Positions 34,782-43,266 of a stretch of 64,000 nucleotides of DNA are shown here, piece after piece. The stretch comes from JAWKWH01 sp041397625 (GTDB lineage Bacteria > Pseudomonadota > Alphaproteobacteria > Rhizobiales > Rhizobiaceae): NCBI GenBank assembly GCA_041397625.1, contig JAWKWH010000007.1, positions 1-64,000 of the forward strand, in the 5' to 3' direction. Both the position numbers and the translations under genes were made by a program. Each line of letters opens with the position of its first letter. The first letter of the stretch is position 1. The notes below the pieces were generated by a model. The model saw nothing but the letters and a program-made list of their open reading frames with translations. It did not search any database and was not told where the DNA came from.

Positions 34782-35147
34782 ATGACTTTCAGGCGGATTC
34801 TGACCGGTCTGTCGGTGGCGGTGCTGGCAACCGGTTGTTCGATGTCGGGGCCGGGCGGACCGCCGCGGATAAGCCAGCCGACCGGGGTCGAAGGCGAATG
34901 GGTCGGCACCGACGGCGTCGCGGTTTCGTCTTTCAATGGCGGCGAATTCCGTAGTACCGCGACCGATACCGGCCAGCTGCTGGCGACAGGCAGCTACCGC
35001 TATGTCAGCCAGGATCTGATCGAGGTCACCATCAACTCGATTATCCGCCAGACCACGAGCAAGGCCAATTGCGCCGTTGTTTCGAGACGGCAACTGAACT
35101 GCACCAGCGCCACCGGTGCGCAGTTCACGCTCGTGCGGCGCGCCTGA
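34782..35147 (+). CDS. omp10: Omp10-like outer-membrane lipoprotein
   Basis: A 121-residue lipoprotein. The signal peptide ends in the lipobox LATGC (Cys at about residue 19), followed by GVEGEWVGTDGVAVSSFNGG and the C-terminal NCTSATGAQFTLVRR. These blocks closely match the Brucella Omp10 family, a small Rhizobiales lipoprotein related to protease-inhibitor-type beta barrels. Start ATG 34782 has an AAAGGTGG site; a frame extending upstream is rejected because it displaces the lipobox. The following gene begins 19 bases later in the same frame. Confidence 0.88.
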   Translation: MTFRRILTGLSVAVLATGCSMSGPGGPPRISQPTGVEGEWVGTDGVAVSSFNGGEFRSTATDTGQLLATGSYRYVSQDLIEVTINSIIRQTTSKANCAVVSRRQLNCTSATGAQFTLVRRA

Positions 35148-35165
35148 TCCGACGCGTGTAACCCC

Positions 35166-35843
35166 TTGGTCTTCCTGGTCGTGGCGGCGTTTGCCGCCAT
35201 CGTCATCGGCCCGCAGATATGGGTGCGTCACACGATCTCACGCAACGGCGTCGACCGCCCGGACCTGCCCGGCACGGGCGGCGAACTCGCCCGCCACCTG
35301 ATCGAGCACCTTGGTCTTGATGGTGTTACCGTCGAGATCACCAACCAGGGCGACCACTACGATCCCGATTCCAGGACCGTCCGCCTGCTGCCAGACCACC
35401 ATGACGGCCGTTCGCTGTCGGCGGTGGCCGTGGCGGCGCATGAAGTGTCGCACGCGCTCCAGCACGCTCGCGGCGAACCGATGCTGGCGCTGCGCCAGCG
35501 GCTGGCCAAGCTCGCCGCCGCAACGGATCGTTTCGCCGGCTTCTTCTTTCTCGCCGCGCCGGTGCTGGCGGCGCTGGCGCGGGTTCCGGCCGTCTTTGTC
35601 GCGGTCATCGCCATCGGCGTGGCTTTGCTCGCGATCCGCGTCGTGGTCAATCTCGTCACGCTGCCGGTCGAGTTAGATGCCAGTTTCGCCAAGGCGCTGC
35701 CGATCCTGGAGGAGGGTCGCTATCTAGACGACAGGGACATGCCGGCGGCCAAGAACGTGCTGCGAGCCGCCGCCCTTACCTATGTCGCCGGTGCGCTGAT
35801 GTCCCTGGTCAACGTTGCCTATTGGATCAGGCTGCTGCGTTGA
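35166..35843 (+). CDS. Membrane zinc metallopeptidase of the YugP family
   Basis: A 225-residue membrane protein. An N-terminal helix is followed by GPQIWVRHTISRN, the zinc motif HEVSHALQH (HExxH, about residue 92), then a paired helix region (about 120-162) and a last helix near the C-terminus. This order matches YugP-type neutral zinc metallopeptidases. The start is probably TTG 35166, only 18 bases after the omp10 stop, with GTG 35184 as the alternative; no good ribosome-binding site is seen, so translation may depend on that of omp10. Confidence 0.85.
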   Translation: MVFLVVAAFAAIVIGPQIWVRHTISRNGVDRPDLPGTGGELARHLIEHLGLDGVTVEITNQGDHYDPDSRTVRLLPDHHDGRSLSAVAVAAHEVSHALQHARGEPMLALRQRLAKLAAATDRFAGFFFLAAPVLAALARVPAVFVAVIAIGVALLAIRVVVNLVTLPVELDASFAKALPILEEGRYLDDRDMPAAKNVLRAAALTYVAGALMSLVNVAYWIRLLR

Positions 35844-35934
35844 ATGGCGGCTTTTTGCCGGCGTCGTACAACCGCCGACTTGATCGCAAAAGCCGCTTCC
35901 CGCATGACTTCTCCGGAAACACGCGGAGGAAACG

Positions 35935-37179
35935 ATGGCCGATCATTTCGACGACAGGGAAACCGCCGACCCCGGCGCGCGCGAGCAGGCGCTATTCGAG
36001 CGCCTGCAGGCTCATCTGGCATCGGCTCCTGACAGGGTTCCAGGCCTCGCCGCATGGCTGGAGGGGTGCGATCCGCGCAAGCTTTCAGACCGGAAGGCAC
36101 TTGCCGCCCTGCCGGTATTGCGCAAGAGCGAACTGATGCGGCGCCAGCAGGCCGATCCGCCCTACGGCGGTTTCGTCGACGAGGCCGCTCTTGCCGGCAA
36201 TCGCGTGTTCATGTCGCCCGGTCCGATCTTCGAGCCGCAGGGCATCGGCGCCGATCCATGGAATGCCGCGCGCGCCTTTCACGCCGCCGGCATCCGCCCG
36301 GGCCAAACGGTGCACAACGCCTTTGCCTACCACATGACGCCCGGAGGCTTCATCCTCGACGAGGGTGCGCGGGCGCTTGGCTGTACGGTCTTTCCTGCCG
36401 GCGTCGGCAATACCGACATGCAGGTCGAAGCCGCGGCCGCGCTCAGGCCCGATGTCTATTGCGGCACGCCCGATTTCCTCAAAGTCATGCTCGATAAGGC
36501 CGGCGAGGCGGGCAAGGACCTGTCATCGATCAAGCGCGGCCTTGTTTCCGGCGGCGCACTGTTTCCTTCCCTGCGCGAGGAATATGCCGGCCGCGGTATC
36601 GGCGTGCTGCAATGCTACGCGACCGCCGACTGCGGCATCATTGCCTACGAGACGGCGAACGCGGACGGCGCGCCCAATCCCGGCATGGTGATCAACGAGG
36701 ACATTGTCGTAGAGATCGTTCGTCCCGGCACCGGCGATCCCGTGGCCGAGGGAGAGGTCGGCGAAATCGTGGTGACCACGTTCAACGCCGCCTATCCGCT
36801 GGTGCGCTTCGGTACCGGCGACCTGTCGGCGATCCTGCCGGGCACCTCGCCATGCGGGCGCACCAATTCCCGCATCAAGGGCTGGATGGGTCGCGCCGAC
36901 CAGCGCACCAAGGTCAAGGGCATGTTCGTCGATCCGGTACAGGTGGCCGAGATCATCAAGCGTCATCCGGAAGTCTCCAGAGCGCGCCTTGTCGTTTCGC
37001 GCGACGGCGAGCAGGATACGATGACGCTTCGCGTCGAGGCAGAGGGCGGCGACGGCCAAGCCATCGCGGCAACCATGCGCGAGGTGACGAAGCTGGGCGG
37101 CAAGGTCGAACTGGTCGTGCCCGGATCGCTGCCCAATGACGGCATGGTGATCGCCGACGAGCGCGACTATGCCAAATAG
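35935..37179 (+). CDS. PaaK-like phenylacetate-CoA ligase family protein
   Basis: A 414-residue adenylate-forming enzyme of the PaaK type. Family blocks are NAFAYHMTPGGFILDEGARAL, VYCGTPDFLKVML, SGGALFPSLREEYA, CYATADCGIIAYE and the hinge LVRFGTGDLSAI, ending with a PaaK-like C-terminal domain (GMFVDPVQVAEIIKRHPEV). It would activate an aromatic or other acid to its CoA thioester. The expected Ser/Thr-rich phosphate loop near residue 85 reads MSPGPIFEPQG rather than the usual TSGTTG-like form, which is common in PaaK relatives outside phenylacetate catabolism. No paa genes are nearby. ATG 35935 follows a GGAGGAAACG site. Confidence 0.85.
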   Translation: MADHFDDRETADPGAREQALFERLQAHLASAPDRVPGLAAWLEGCDPRKLSDRKALAALPVLRKSELMRRQQADPPYGGFVDEAALAGNRVFMSPGPIFEPQGIGADPWNAARAFHAAGIRPGQTVHNAFAYHMTPGGFILDEGARALGCTVFPAGVGNTDMQVEAAAALRPDVYCGTPDFLKVMLDKAGEAGKDLSSIKRGLVSGGALFPSLREEYAGRGIGVLQCYATADCGIIAYETANADGAPNPGMVINEDIVVEIVRPGTGDPVAEGEVGEIVVTTFNAAYPLVRFGTGDLSAILPGTSPCGRTNSRIKGWMGRADQRTKVKGMFVDPVQVAEIIKRHPEVSRARLVVSRDGEQDTMTLRVEAEGGDGQAIAATMREVTKLGGKVELVVPGSLPNDGMVIADERDYAK

Positions 37180-37299
37180 CGTTCAAATTACTTGCATCGG
37201 TGGCGGCTCGGTGAAAACATGCCGTCAACCAGGCATCGCAATGATGTTGACAAAATCCGGTGCCATGGAAATCCGTCCTGAAAACCGGGAGGCTTTTAG

Positions 37300-39315
37300 A
37301 TGAAGAAACTCGCCCTGACCACGGCCCTGTCCGTATCGATGATCACGCTGGCGGCCCAGGCCGCGCGCGCCGACTACACGCTGAACATCATGCATATCAA
37401 CGATTGGCACAGCCGTATCGAATCGATCAACCGCTTCGATTCGACCTGCAGCGCCGAAGACGAGCAGGAAGGCAAATGCTTCGGCGGCGCCGCCCGTCTG
37501 GTGACCGCCGTTGCGGAGACCCGCAAGAAGCATGAGGGCGGCAACGTCCTGTTTTTGAACGCGGGCGACAATTTCCAGGGATCGTTGTTCTACACCACCT
37601 ACAAGGGCGCGGCGGAAGCCGAGTTCCTTAATCTGATGAAGACCGACGTAATGGCGGTCGGCAACCACGAATTCGACGATGGCGAGGACGGGCTTGCCGG
37701 CTTCCTCGACAAGGTGGAGTTTCCGGTCCTGTCGTCGAACATCCTGGCAAGCCACAGTTCGGCGCTGGGCGACCGTGTGAAGCCCTCGGTGGTGCTCGAG
37801 GTCGGCGGCGAGAAGATCGGCGTCATCGGCGCCGTTGCCAATGACACCGCCGACCTGTCGTCGCCAGGCGATCAGGTGCTGATCACCGAGGATGTCGACG
37901 GGATCACCGCCGCCGTCCAGGCACTGCAGGCGGAAGGCGTCAACAAGATCATCGCACTGACCCATGTCGGCTACCCGCGCGACCTTGCGGCGATAGCCAC
38001 CATTCCGGGCATCGACGTGGTCGTCGGCGGCCATTCGCACACGCTGCTGGCCAACGACAACGACAAGGCGGCCGGACCCTATCCGACCTGGGTCGACAAT
38101 CCGGACGGCTACAAGGTGCCGGTGGTGCAGGCTGCGTCCTACTCCAAATATCTTGGCGACGTTGCGGTCACTTTCGACGACAACGGCGTGGTAACGGCGG
38201 CAAGCGGCGACCCGATCCTGCTCGACGCGTCGTTTGCACCCGACGAGGCGGTTCTTACCCGCATCGCCGAACTTGGCGCACCGATCGAGGAACTGAAGGC
38301 CCGCCGCGTCTCCGAAACCTCCGAACCGATCGATGGCAGCCGTGACAATTGCCGCGCCCGCGAATGCCAGATGGGCAATCTGGTCGCCGATGCCATGCTC
38401 GACCGGGTGATGGATCAGGGTATCCAGATCGCTGTCCAGAATGGCGGCGGTCTGCGCGCATCGATCGATTCCGGCGACATCACCATGGGCGAGGTGCTGA
38501 CGGTGCTGCCGTTCCAGAACACGCTCGCGACGTTCTTGCTTTCCGGCGCCGACGTCGTCACCTCGCTTGAATCCGGCGTCAGCCAGGTTGAGGAAGGCAA
38601 GGGTCGTTTCCCGCAGGTTTCCGGCCTGCGCTATACTTTCGACCTCAACAGGGCGCCGAATGAGGGCCGCATATCGAATGTCGAGGTCAAGGACGGCGAT
38701 GCCTGGGCGGCAATCGATCCGGCCAAGATGTACGGCGTTGTGTCCAACAACTTCATGCGCGGCGGCGGCGACGGCTACGGCCTGTTCGCCTCCAATGCGC
38801 AGAACGCCTACGACTACGGTCCAGGCCTCGAGCAGGTGGTGGCGGACTATCTGGCCAACAACCAGCCCTACCGGCCCTATCTCGACGGCCGCATCACGGA
38901 AATCGCCATGGCGAAGATGGACGATGCGACCATGGAGAAGACCGAGGACGCCGCGATGGAGAAGACCGAGGAAGTCGCGATCACAACGCCCGAGCTTCCC
39001 GGCGCGTCGAACACGTTGACCACGGAGCCGCCGATGGTGGCTGCCGAAGAAAAGGCCGAAATGAAGATGGAGGCCAAGGTCGGCGACGACGGCATGGAGA
39101 AGAAGGACGAGACCATGGCCATGGAGAAGAAGGACGATGCCATGGCGATGGAGACCAAGATGCACACCATCGTTCTGGGCGACAATTTCTGGAACCTGGC
39201 TCGCACCTATTACGGTGATGCGCGCAAATGGCACATGATAGCCGACGCCAATCCGGACGCCCGCGCCCGCCAACTCCGCGTTGGCGCGGAAATTACCGTA
39301 CCGCCGGCCAAGTAA
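37300..39315 (+). CDS. Periplasmic 5'-nucleotidase/phosphodiesterase with repeat linker and LysM-like tail
   Basis: A 671-residue exported protein. Signal peptide (1-25); metallophosphatase domain with NIMHINDWHSRIE, NAGDNFQGS, VGNHEFDDG and VVGGHSHTLL (about 28-310); 5'-nucleotidase C-terminal domain (QMGNLVADAM, QNGGGLRASID, LPFQNTLATF; about 345-525); then a Met/Glu/Lys-rich linker with short repeats (about 540-622) and a C-terminal LysM-like unit (HTIVLGDNFWNLARTYYGD, about 625-668) that may bind peptidoglycan. It would dephosphorylate nucleotides in the periplasm. ATG 37300 has a GGGAGG site. The linker and LysM addition are unusual for this family. Confidence 0.9.
   Translation: MKKLALTTALSVSMITLAAQAARADYTLNIMHINDWHSRIESINRFDSTCSAEDEQEGKCFGGAARLVTAVAETRKKHEGGNVLFLNAGDNFQGSLFYTTYKGAAEAEFLNLMKTDVMAVGNHEFDDGEDGLAGFLDKVEFPVLSSNILASHSSALGDRVKPSVVLEVGGEKIGVIGAVANDTADLSSPGDQVLITEDVDGITAAVQALQAEGVNKIIALTHVGYPRDLAAIATIPGIDVVVGGHSHTLLANDNDKAAGPYPTWVDNPDGYKVPVVQAASYSKYLGDVAVTFDDNGVVTAASGDPILLDASFAPDEAVLTRIAELGAPIEELKARRVSETSEPIDGSRDNCRARECQMGNLVADAMLDRVMDQGIQIAVQNGGGLRASIDSGDITMGEVLTVLPFQNTLATFLLSGADVVTSLESGVSQVEEGKGRFPQVSGLRYTFDLNRAPNEGRISNVEVKDGDAWAAIDPAKMYGVVSNNFMRGGGDGYGLFASNAQNAYDYGPGLEQVVADYLANNQPYRPYLDGRITEIAMAKMDDATMEKTEDAAMEKTEEVAITTPELPGASNTLTTEPPMVAAEEKAEMKMEAKVGDDGMEKKDETMAMEKKDDAMAMETKMHTIVLGDNFWNLARTYYGDARKWHMIADANPDARARQLRVGAEITVPPAK
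38930..39165 (+). repeat. Short degenerate tandem repeats encoding a Met/Glu/Lys linker
   Basis: ATGGAGAAGACCGAGGA occurs at 38932 and 38956 (period 24), and ATGGAGAAGAAGGACGA at 39094 and 39121 (period 27), within a stretch of related units (ATGGCGATGGAG, ATGAAGATGGAG). The protein repeats are MEKTED/MEKTEE and MEKKDE/MEKKDD. All units keep the reading frame, so copy number could vary without breaking the gene. Confidence 0.8.
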
Positions 39316-39344
39316 GGCGGTTCGACAAAACGGCGTTTCATTAG

Positions 39345-39373
39345 CCCGTCCGGCTCGCCCGGGCGGGTTCATT
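39345..39373 (+). terminator. Weak hairpin between the nucleotidase gene and hemH
   Basis: Stem CCCGTCC/GGGCGGG (39345-39351 with 39361-39367, one T.G pair) with a 9-base loop, followed by TTCATT. The T-run is poor, so termination here is uncertain. Confidence 0.35.
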
Positions 39374-39481
39374 GTCCGCGAACCGCGACGGGCCGACCGG
39401 CAGGATGGAACGGTTCCAAACTGCGGTCCGATGCCCTATCTGTGCGTTTTGACCGTCAAACCGCCAGGCGATGAAGCGCGC

Positions 39482-40543
39482 ATGAGCCGAACAATCCTTT
39501 CCATCGAAGACACCAAAGCAATTGGCCCGTTACCCATCGGCCATCCGGAGGTCACGTCGCCGAAAACCGGCGTGCTGCTGGTCAACCTCGGTACGCCGGA
39601 CGGTACGGATTTCCGGTCGATGCGACGCTATTTGCGCGAATTCCTGTCCGACAGGCGCGTCATCGAATGGCCGCGCGCTCTCTGGTACCCGATCCTCTAC
39701 GGCATCGTGCTCAATACCAGGCCGAAGCGTTCAGGCACCGCCTATGCCTCGATCTGGAACGATGAGCTGAACGAGTCGCCTCTGCGCACGTTCACGCGCT
39801 CGCAGGCCGAGAAGCTGGCCGCGGTGCTTGCCGACCTGCCTGACGTCACGGTGCACTGGGCGATGCGCTACGGCAACCCGTCGATCAAAAGCGTCGTCGA
39901 CGAGATGATGGCGGCGGGTTGCACCCGTATCGTCACGTTCCCGCTCTATCCGCAATATTCCGCGACGACCACGGCGACCGTCAGCGACAAGCTCTTTGAA
40001 ACATTGATGAAAATGCGATTTCAGCCAGCGATCCGCACCGTTCCGCCCTATCATGATGAACCGGTCTATATCGAGGCGCTGGCACAATCGATCGAGACCC
40101 GTCTGGCCGGCCTCGACTTTGAACCGGAAGTGGTGATCGCTTCCTATCACGGCATACCGCAAAGCTATTTCCGCAACGGCGATCCCTATCACTGCCACTG
40201 CATGAAGACGACGCGGCTCTTGCGCCAACGTCTCGGCTGGAGCGAGAAGAAGCTGATCAGCACATTCCAGTCCCGCTTCGGGCCGGAGGAGTGGCTGCAA
40301 CCCTACACCGACAAAACGGTGGAGAAGCTCGCCCGCGACGGCGTCCGCTCGATTGCCATCCTCAATCCGGGTTTCGTCGCCGATTGCCTTGAAACGCTCG
40401 AGGAAATCGCCGGCGAAGCGGGCGAAATCTTCCGCCATGCCGGCGGCGAGAACTTTGCCCACATTCCGTGCCTCAACGACAGCGATGGTGGCATGCGGGT
40501 GATCGAGACCATGGTTCGGCGCGAACTTTCCGGCTGGGCGTAG
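39482..40543 (+). CDS. hemH: Ferrochelatase
   Basis: A 353-residue protoporphyrin ferrochelatase, the last step of protohaem synthesis. Recognisable blocks are VLLVNLGTPDGTD, MRYGNPSI, FPLYPQYSATTTATV, the catalytic-histidine segment YHGIPQSYFRNGDPYHCHC, and TFQSRFGPEEWLQPYTDKT. ATG 39482 is chosen because the conserved part begins about 30 residues later; the frame is open for 67 more codons upstream but encodes nothing family-like, and an ATG at 39431 is also possible. Cys residues in PYHCHC and VADCLE could be unrelated to the 2Fe-2S cluster found in some ferrochelatases. Confidence 0.96.
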   Translation: MSRTILSIEDTKAIGPLPIGHPEVTSPKTGVLLVNLGTPDGTDFRSMRRYLREFLSDRRVIEWPRALWYPILYGIVLNTRPKRSGTAYASIWNDELNESPLRTFTRSQAEKLAAVLADLPDVTVHWAMRYGNPSIKSVVDEMMAAGCTRIVTFPLYPQYSATTTATVSDKLFETLMKMRFQPAIRTVPPYHDEPVYIEALAQSIETRLAGLDFEPEVVIASYHGIPQSYFRNGDPYHCHCMKTTRLLRQRLGWSEKKLISTFQSRFGPEEWLQPYTDKTVEKLARDGVRSIAILNPGFVADCLETLEEIAGEAGEIFRHAGGENFAHIPCLNDSDGGMRVIETMVRRELSGWA

Positions 40544-40662
40544 CCGCCCGATACGATTTGTAACCGACCGACGAACATCTTACATGTTCGGCAACGACGT
40601 GATTCGCGCCGCACGACCCGGATGGCGACATCCTGGACCTTGCCGAAGTTTGGGAGATGCAC

Positions 40663-41622
40663 ATGACTTTTTCGGGATTCGACATTGTCGTCGTCGTTCT
40701 GGTGCTGCTGGTTTTGCTGCTGCTGCTTACCGGCGTCAGGACCGTGGCGCAGGGCTACAACTATACGGTTGAGCGCTTCGGCCGCTATACGCGCACGCTC
40801 AGCCCGGGCCTGAACATCATCGTGCCCTTCGTCGACCGCGTCGGCTACAAGATGAACATGATGGAGCAGGTGCTCGACGTGCCCACGCAGGAGGTGATCA
40901 CCCGCGACAACGCCACGGTGGCGGTTGACGGCGTCGCCTTCTACCAGGTGCTGAACGCCGCCCAGGCGGCCTATCAGGTGGCCGGGCTGGAAAATGCCAT
41001 CCTCAACCTCACCATGACCAATATCCGCACGGTGATGGGCTCGATGGACCTCGACGAACTGCTGTCGAACCGCGATGCGATCAACGAACGGCTGCTGCGC
41101 GTGGTCGACGATGCGGCCAATCCGTGGGGCATCAAGATGACCCGCGTCGAGATCAAGGACATCAATCCGCCGACGGACCTGGTCGACTCCATGGCCCGCC
41201 AGATGAAGGCTGAGCGCGAGAAACGCGCCGAGATCCTGGAAGCGGAGGGCAAGAAACGCGCCCAGGTCCTGGAAGCCGAGGGTCGCAAGGAAGCAGCCTT
41301 CCTCGACGCCGAGGCGCGCGAGCGCCTGGCCCAGGCCGAGGCCAAGGCGACGCAGATGGTTTCCGAAGCAATCGCCTCCGGCGACATCCAGGCGGTCAAC
41401 TATTTCGTTGCCCAGAAATACACCGAAGCCGTCGCAAAGATCGGCACCGCGTCAAATTCCAAGGTCGTGCTGATGCCGATGGAAGCCTCGTCGCTGATCG
41501 GCTCGCTCGGCGGAATCGGCGCCATCGCACGTGAAGTGTTCGGCGATGACGGCGCGGCTGCTGCCAATGGCCGCGCGGCCACGACGCGGCGTCCCCCCAC
41601 CATTCGCCCCGACGGTACATGA
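40663..41622 (+). CDS. qmcA: SPFH/band 7 membrane protease-associated protein (QmcA/paraslipin)
   Basis: A 319-residue stomatin-like protein. One N-terminal membrane helix (about 6-25) precedes the SPFH domain (YTVERFGRYTRTLSPGLNII ... ITRDNATVAVDGVAFYQV), followed by a long charged coiled coil rich in EAEGKKRAQ-type repeats (about 180-235) and the conserved LMPMEASSLIGSLGGI. It forms ring-like membrane scaffolds and pairs with NfeD; the NfeD gene overlaps its stop by 4 bases. Start could be ATG 40657 or 40663. Confidence 0.93.
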   Translation: MTFSGFDIVVVVLVLLVLLLLLTGVRTVAQGYNYTVERFGRYTRTLSPGLNIIVPFVDRVGYKMNMMEQVLDVPTQEVITRDNATVAVDGVAFYQVLNAAQAAYQVAGLENAILNLTMTNIRTVMGSMDLDELLSNRDAINERLLRVVDDAANPWGIKMTRVEIKDINPPTDLVDSMARQMKAEREKRAEILEAEGKKRAQVLEAEGRKEAAFLDAEARERLAQAEAKATQMVSEAIASGDIQAVNYFVAQKYTEAVAKIGTASNSKVVLMPMEASSLIGSLGGIGAIAREVFGDDGAAAANGRAATTRRPPTIRPDGT

Positions 41623-42095
41623 GCCGGGAGGCGTCAGTCATGATCGAGACCATTGTTGCCGAACTGGGGCCTTGGAACTGGATGGTTCTCGGCCTCGTGC
41701 TGCTCGGGGCCGAGGTTCTCGTGCCCGGCTTCTTCCTCATCTGGATCGGTATCGCCGCCGTCGTCGTGGGGGCGCTGTCGCTGGCGTTGTGGGATGCGGC
41801 TTTCTGGACGTGGCAGGTTCAGGTCCTCGTCTTTCTCGGTCTGGCGCTTCTGTCGGCCTTCGTCGGTCGGGCGTTGATGAAGCGCGGCGGCGTCTCGGAC
41901 CAGCCGCTTCTCAACCGGCGGAGCGAACAGCTCATCGGCAAGGTGGCGACGCTGGAGGAGGCGATCGTCAACGGTCGCGGCCGCATTCGCATCGACGATA
42001 CGGTGTGGCGGGTATCCGGTCCCGATCTCGAGGCGGGTACCAGGGTGCGCGTGGCGCGATCGAGCGATTCGGAACTGGTGGTCGAGGCGGTCTGA
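41619..42095 (+). CDS. NfeD-family membrane protein
   Basis: A 158-residue protein with two to three N-terminal helices (about 20-85, GAEVLVPGFFLIWIGIAAVV) and a C-terminal OB-fold domain (LIGKVATLEEAIVNGRGRI, VWRVSGPDLEAGTRVRV). NfeD OB domains associate with SPFH proteins, here the QmcA-like gene just upstream. ATG 41619 overlaps the qmcA stop; ATG 41640 (MIETIV) is a good alternative. Confidence 0.92.
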   Translation: MSREASVMIETIVAELGPWNWMVLGLVLLGAEVLVPGFFLIWIGIAAVVVGALSLALWDAAFWTWQVQVLVFLGLALLSAFVGRALMKRGGVSDQPLLNRRSEQLIGKVATLEEAIVNGRGRIRIDDTVWRVSGPDLEAGTRVRVARSSDSELVVEAV

Positions 42096-42108
42096 CTGTC
42101 GATACAGC

Positions 42109-43104
42109 CTAGGCTGCGCCGAGCGCCAGCAGATCGTGGAAATGCACGATTCCGACAGGGATGTCGTTTTCGACCACGATCAGCGCGCTGATGTTGTTGT
42201 CGTTCAAAATCCTGATCGCGGTCCCCGCCAGTGTGTGCCGGTCGGCGGTCTTCGGTTGTCTCGTCATGACGTCCTCGACGCGAAGCTCGGCCAGATTGCG
42301 GTGCAGGTTGCGGGCCAGATCGCCGTCGGTGACGATGCCGGCCAGCCGGTCGCCGTCGGTTATGCACACGCAGCCGAAGCGCTTCTGCGCCAATTCCATC
42401 ACGGCCTCGGGCATCGCGGTGCCGAGCGGCACTTTCGGCAGCCGGTCGCCGCAATGCATGATGTCGCCGATGCTGGTCAGGTTGGCGCCGAGCTGGCCGC
42501 CGGGATGAAAGGTCTTGAAGTGGTCGGCGGTGAAACCGCGCGCTTCCAGCAGCGCTACGGCCAGCGCGTCGCCGATTACCAGCTGCAGCAACGACGAGGT
42601 CGTCGGCGCCAGTCCGTGCGGACAGGCTTCGGTTGCCCGCGGTAGCGGCAGCACGATGTCGGCGGCCCGCCCGAGAGCGGAGTTCTCTGCCGAAGTAACG
42701 GCGATCAGCGGGATCGAGAACCGCCGCGCATAGGCGACCATGCCCTGCATTTCCACGGTTTCGCCGGACCATGAGAGCGCCAGGATGACATCATCGGGCG
42801 CCACCATGCCGAGATCGCCGTGGTTGGCTTCGGCGGAATGGACGAAATGCGCCGGCGTTCCGGTCGAGGCCAGCGTGGCGGCGATCTTCGACCCGATATG
42901 GCCGCTCTTGCCCATGCCGGTGACGATGACGCGTCCGCCGATGGCCGAAATCAGCTTCACAGCCTCGGCGAAAGGCTGCGACAGCCCGTTGTCGAGGGCG
43001 GCGGCAAGATCGGCCATGCCCGCCTGTTCCGTCCGGATCGTGCGCACGGCGGCGGCGATCGCCGCGTCGGCGTCGACGGGAATGTCTTTCTTGCCCTTGT
43101 GCAT
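42109..43104 (-). CDS. kdsD: D-arabinose 5-phosphate isomerase
   Basis: A 331-residue KdsD/KpsF enzyme. An N-terminal SIS domain (ITGMGKSGHI-like VIVTGMGKSGHIGSKIAAT; LALSWSGETVEM; about 35-185) is followed by two CBS motifs (about 205-325, GCVCITDGDRLAGIVTDGDL and NISALIVVENDIPVGIVH). It converts ribulose 5-phosphate to arabinose 5-phosphate for KDO synthesis in LPS. ATG 43104 is preferred over a 34-codon upstream extension, which does not fit the family. The gene converges with nfeD and is divergent from the beta-barrel gene. Confidence 0.95.
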   Translation of the reverse strand: MHKGKKDIPVDADAAIAAAVRTIRTEQAGMADLAAALDNGLSQPFAEAVKLISAIGGRVIVTGMGKSGHIGSKIAATLASTGTPAHFVHSAEANHGDLGMVAPDDVILALSWSGETVEMQGMVAYARRFSIPLIAVTSAENSALGRAADIVLPLPRATEACPHGLAPTTSSLLQLVIGDALAVALLEARGFTADHFKTFHPGGQLGANLTSIGDIMHCGDRLPKVPLGTAMPEAVMELAQKRFGCVCITDGDRLAGIVTDGDLARNLHRNLAELRVEDVMTRQPKTADRHTLAGTAIRILNDNNISALIVVENDIPVGIVHFHDLLALGAA

Positions 43105-43266
43105 TGTTCCAGCGATTAGCGTCAATTCCCGCGCCTGTCCAACCTTCTGTGGACGATGTCGCGGCAAGATCTTTCGAAGCGGCGGTTTCAACCAAGCGTT
43201 AACCATCGATGTTTACGGTTCGGTAAAGATTTGCGCGGCGCCGGATGTGCCGTGCCGCCGGTTCGG

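Noticed and set aside
35145..35166. A natural fusion of the Omp10-like lipoprotein with the YugP-like peptidase
   Set aside because: They share a frame but a TGA stop separates them and the families are unrelated; in-frame adjacency occurs by chance one time in three.
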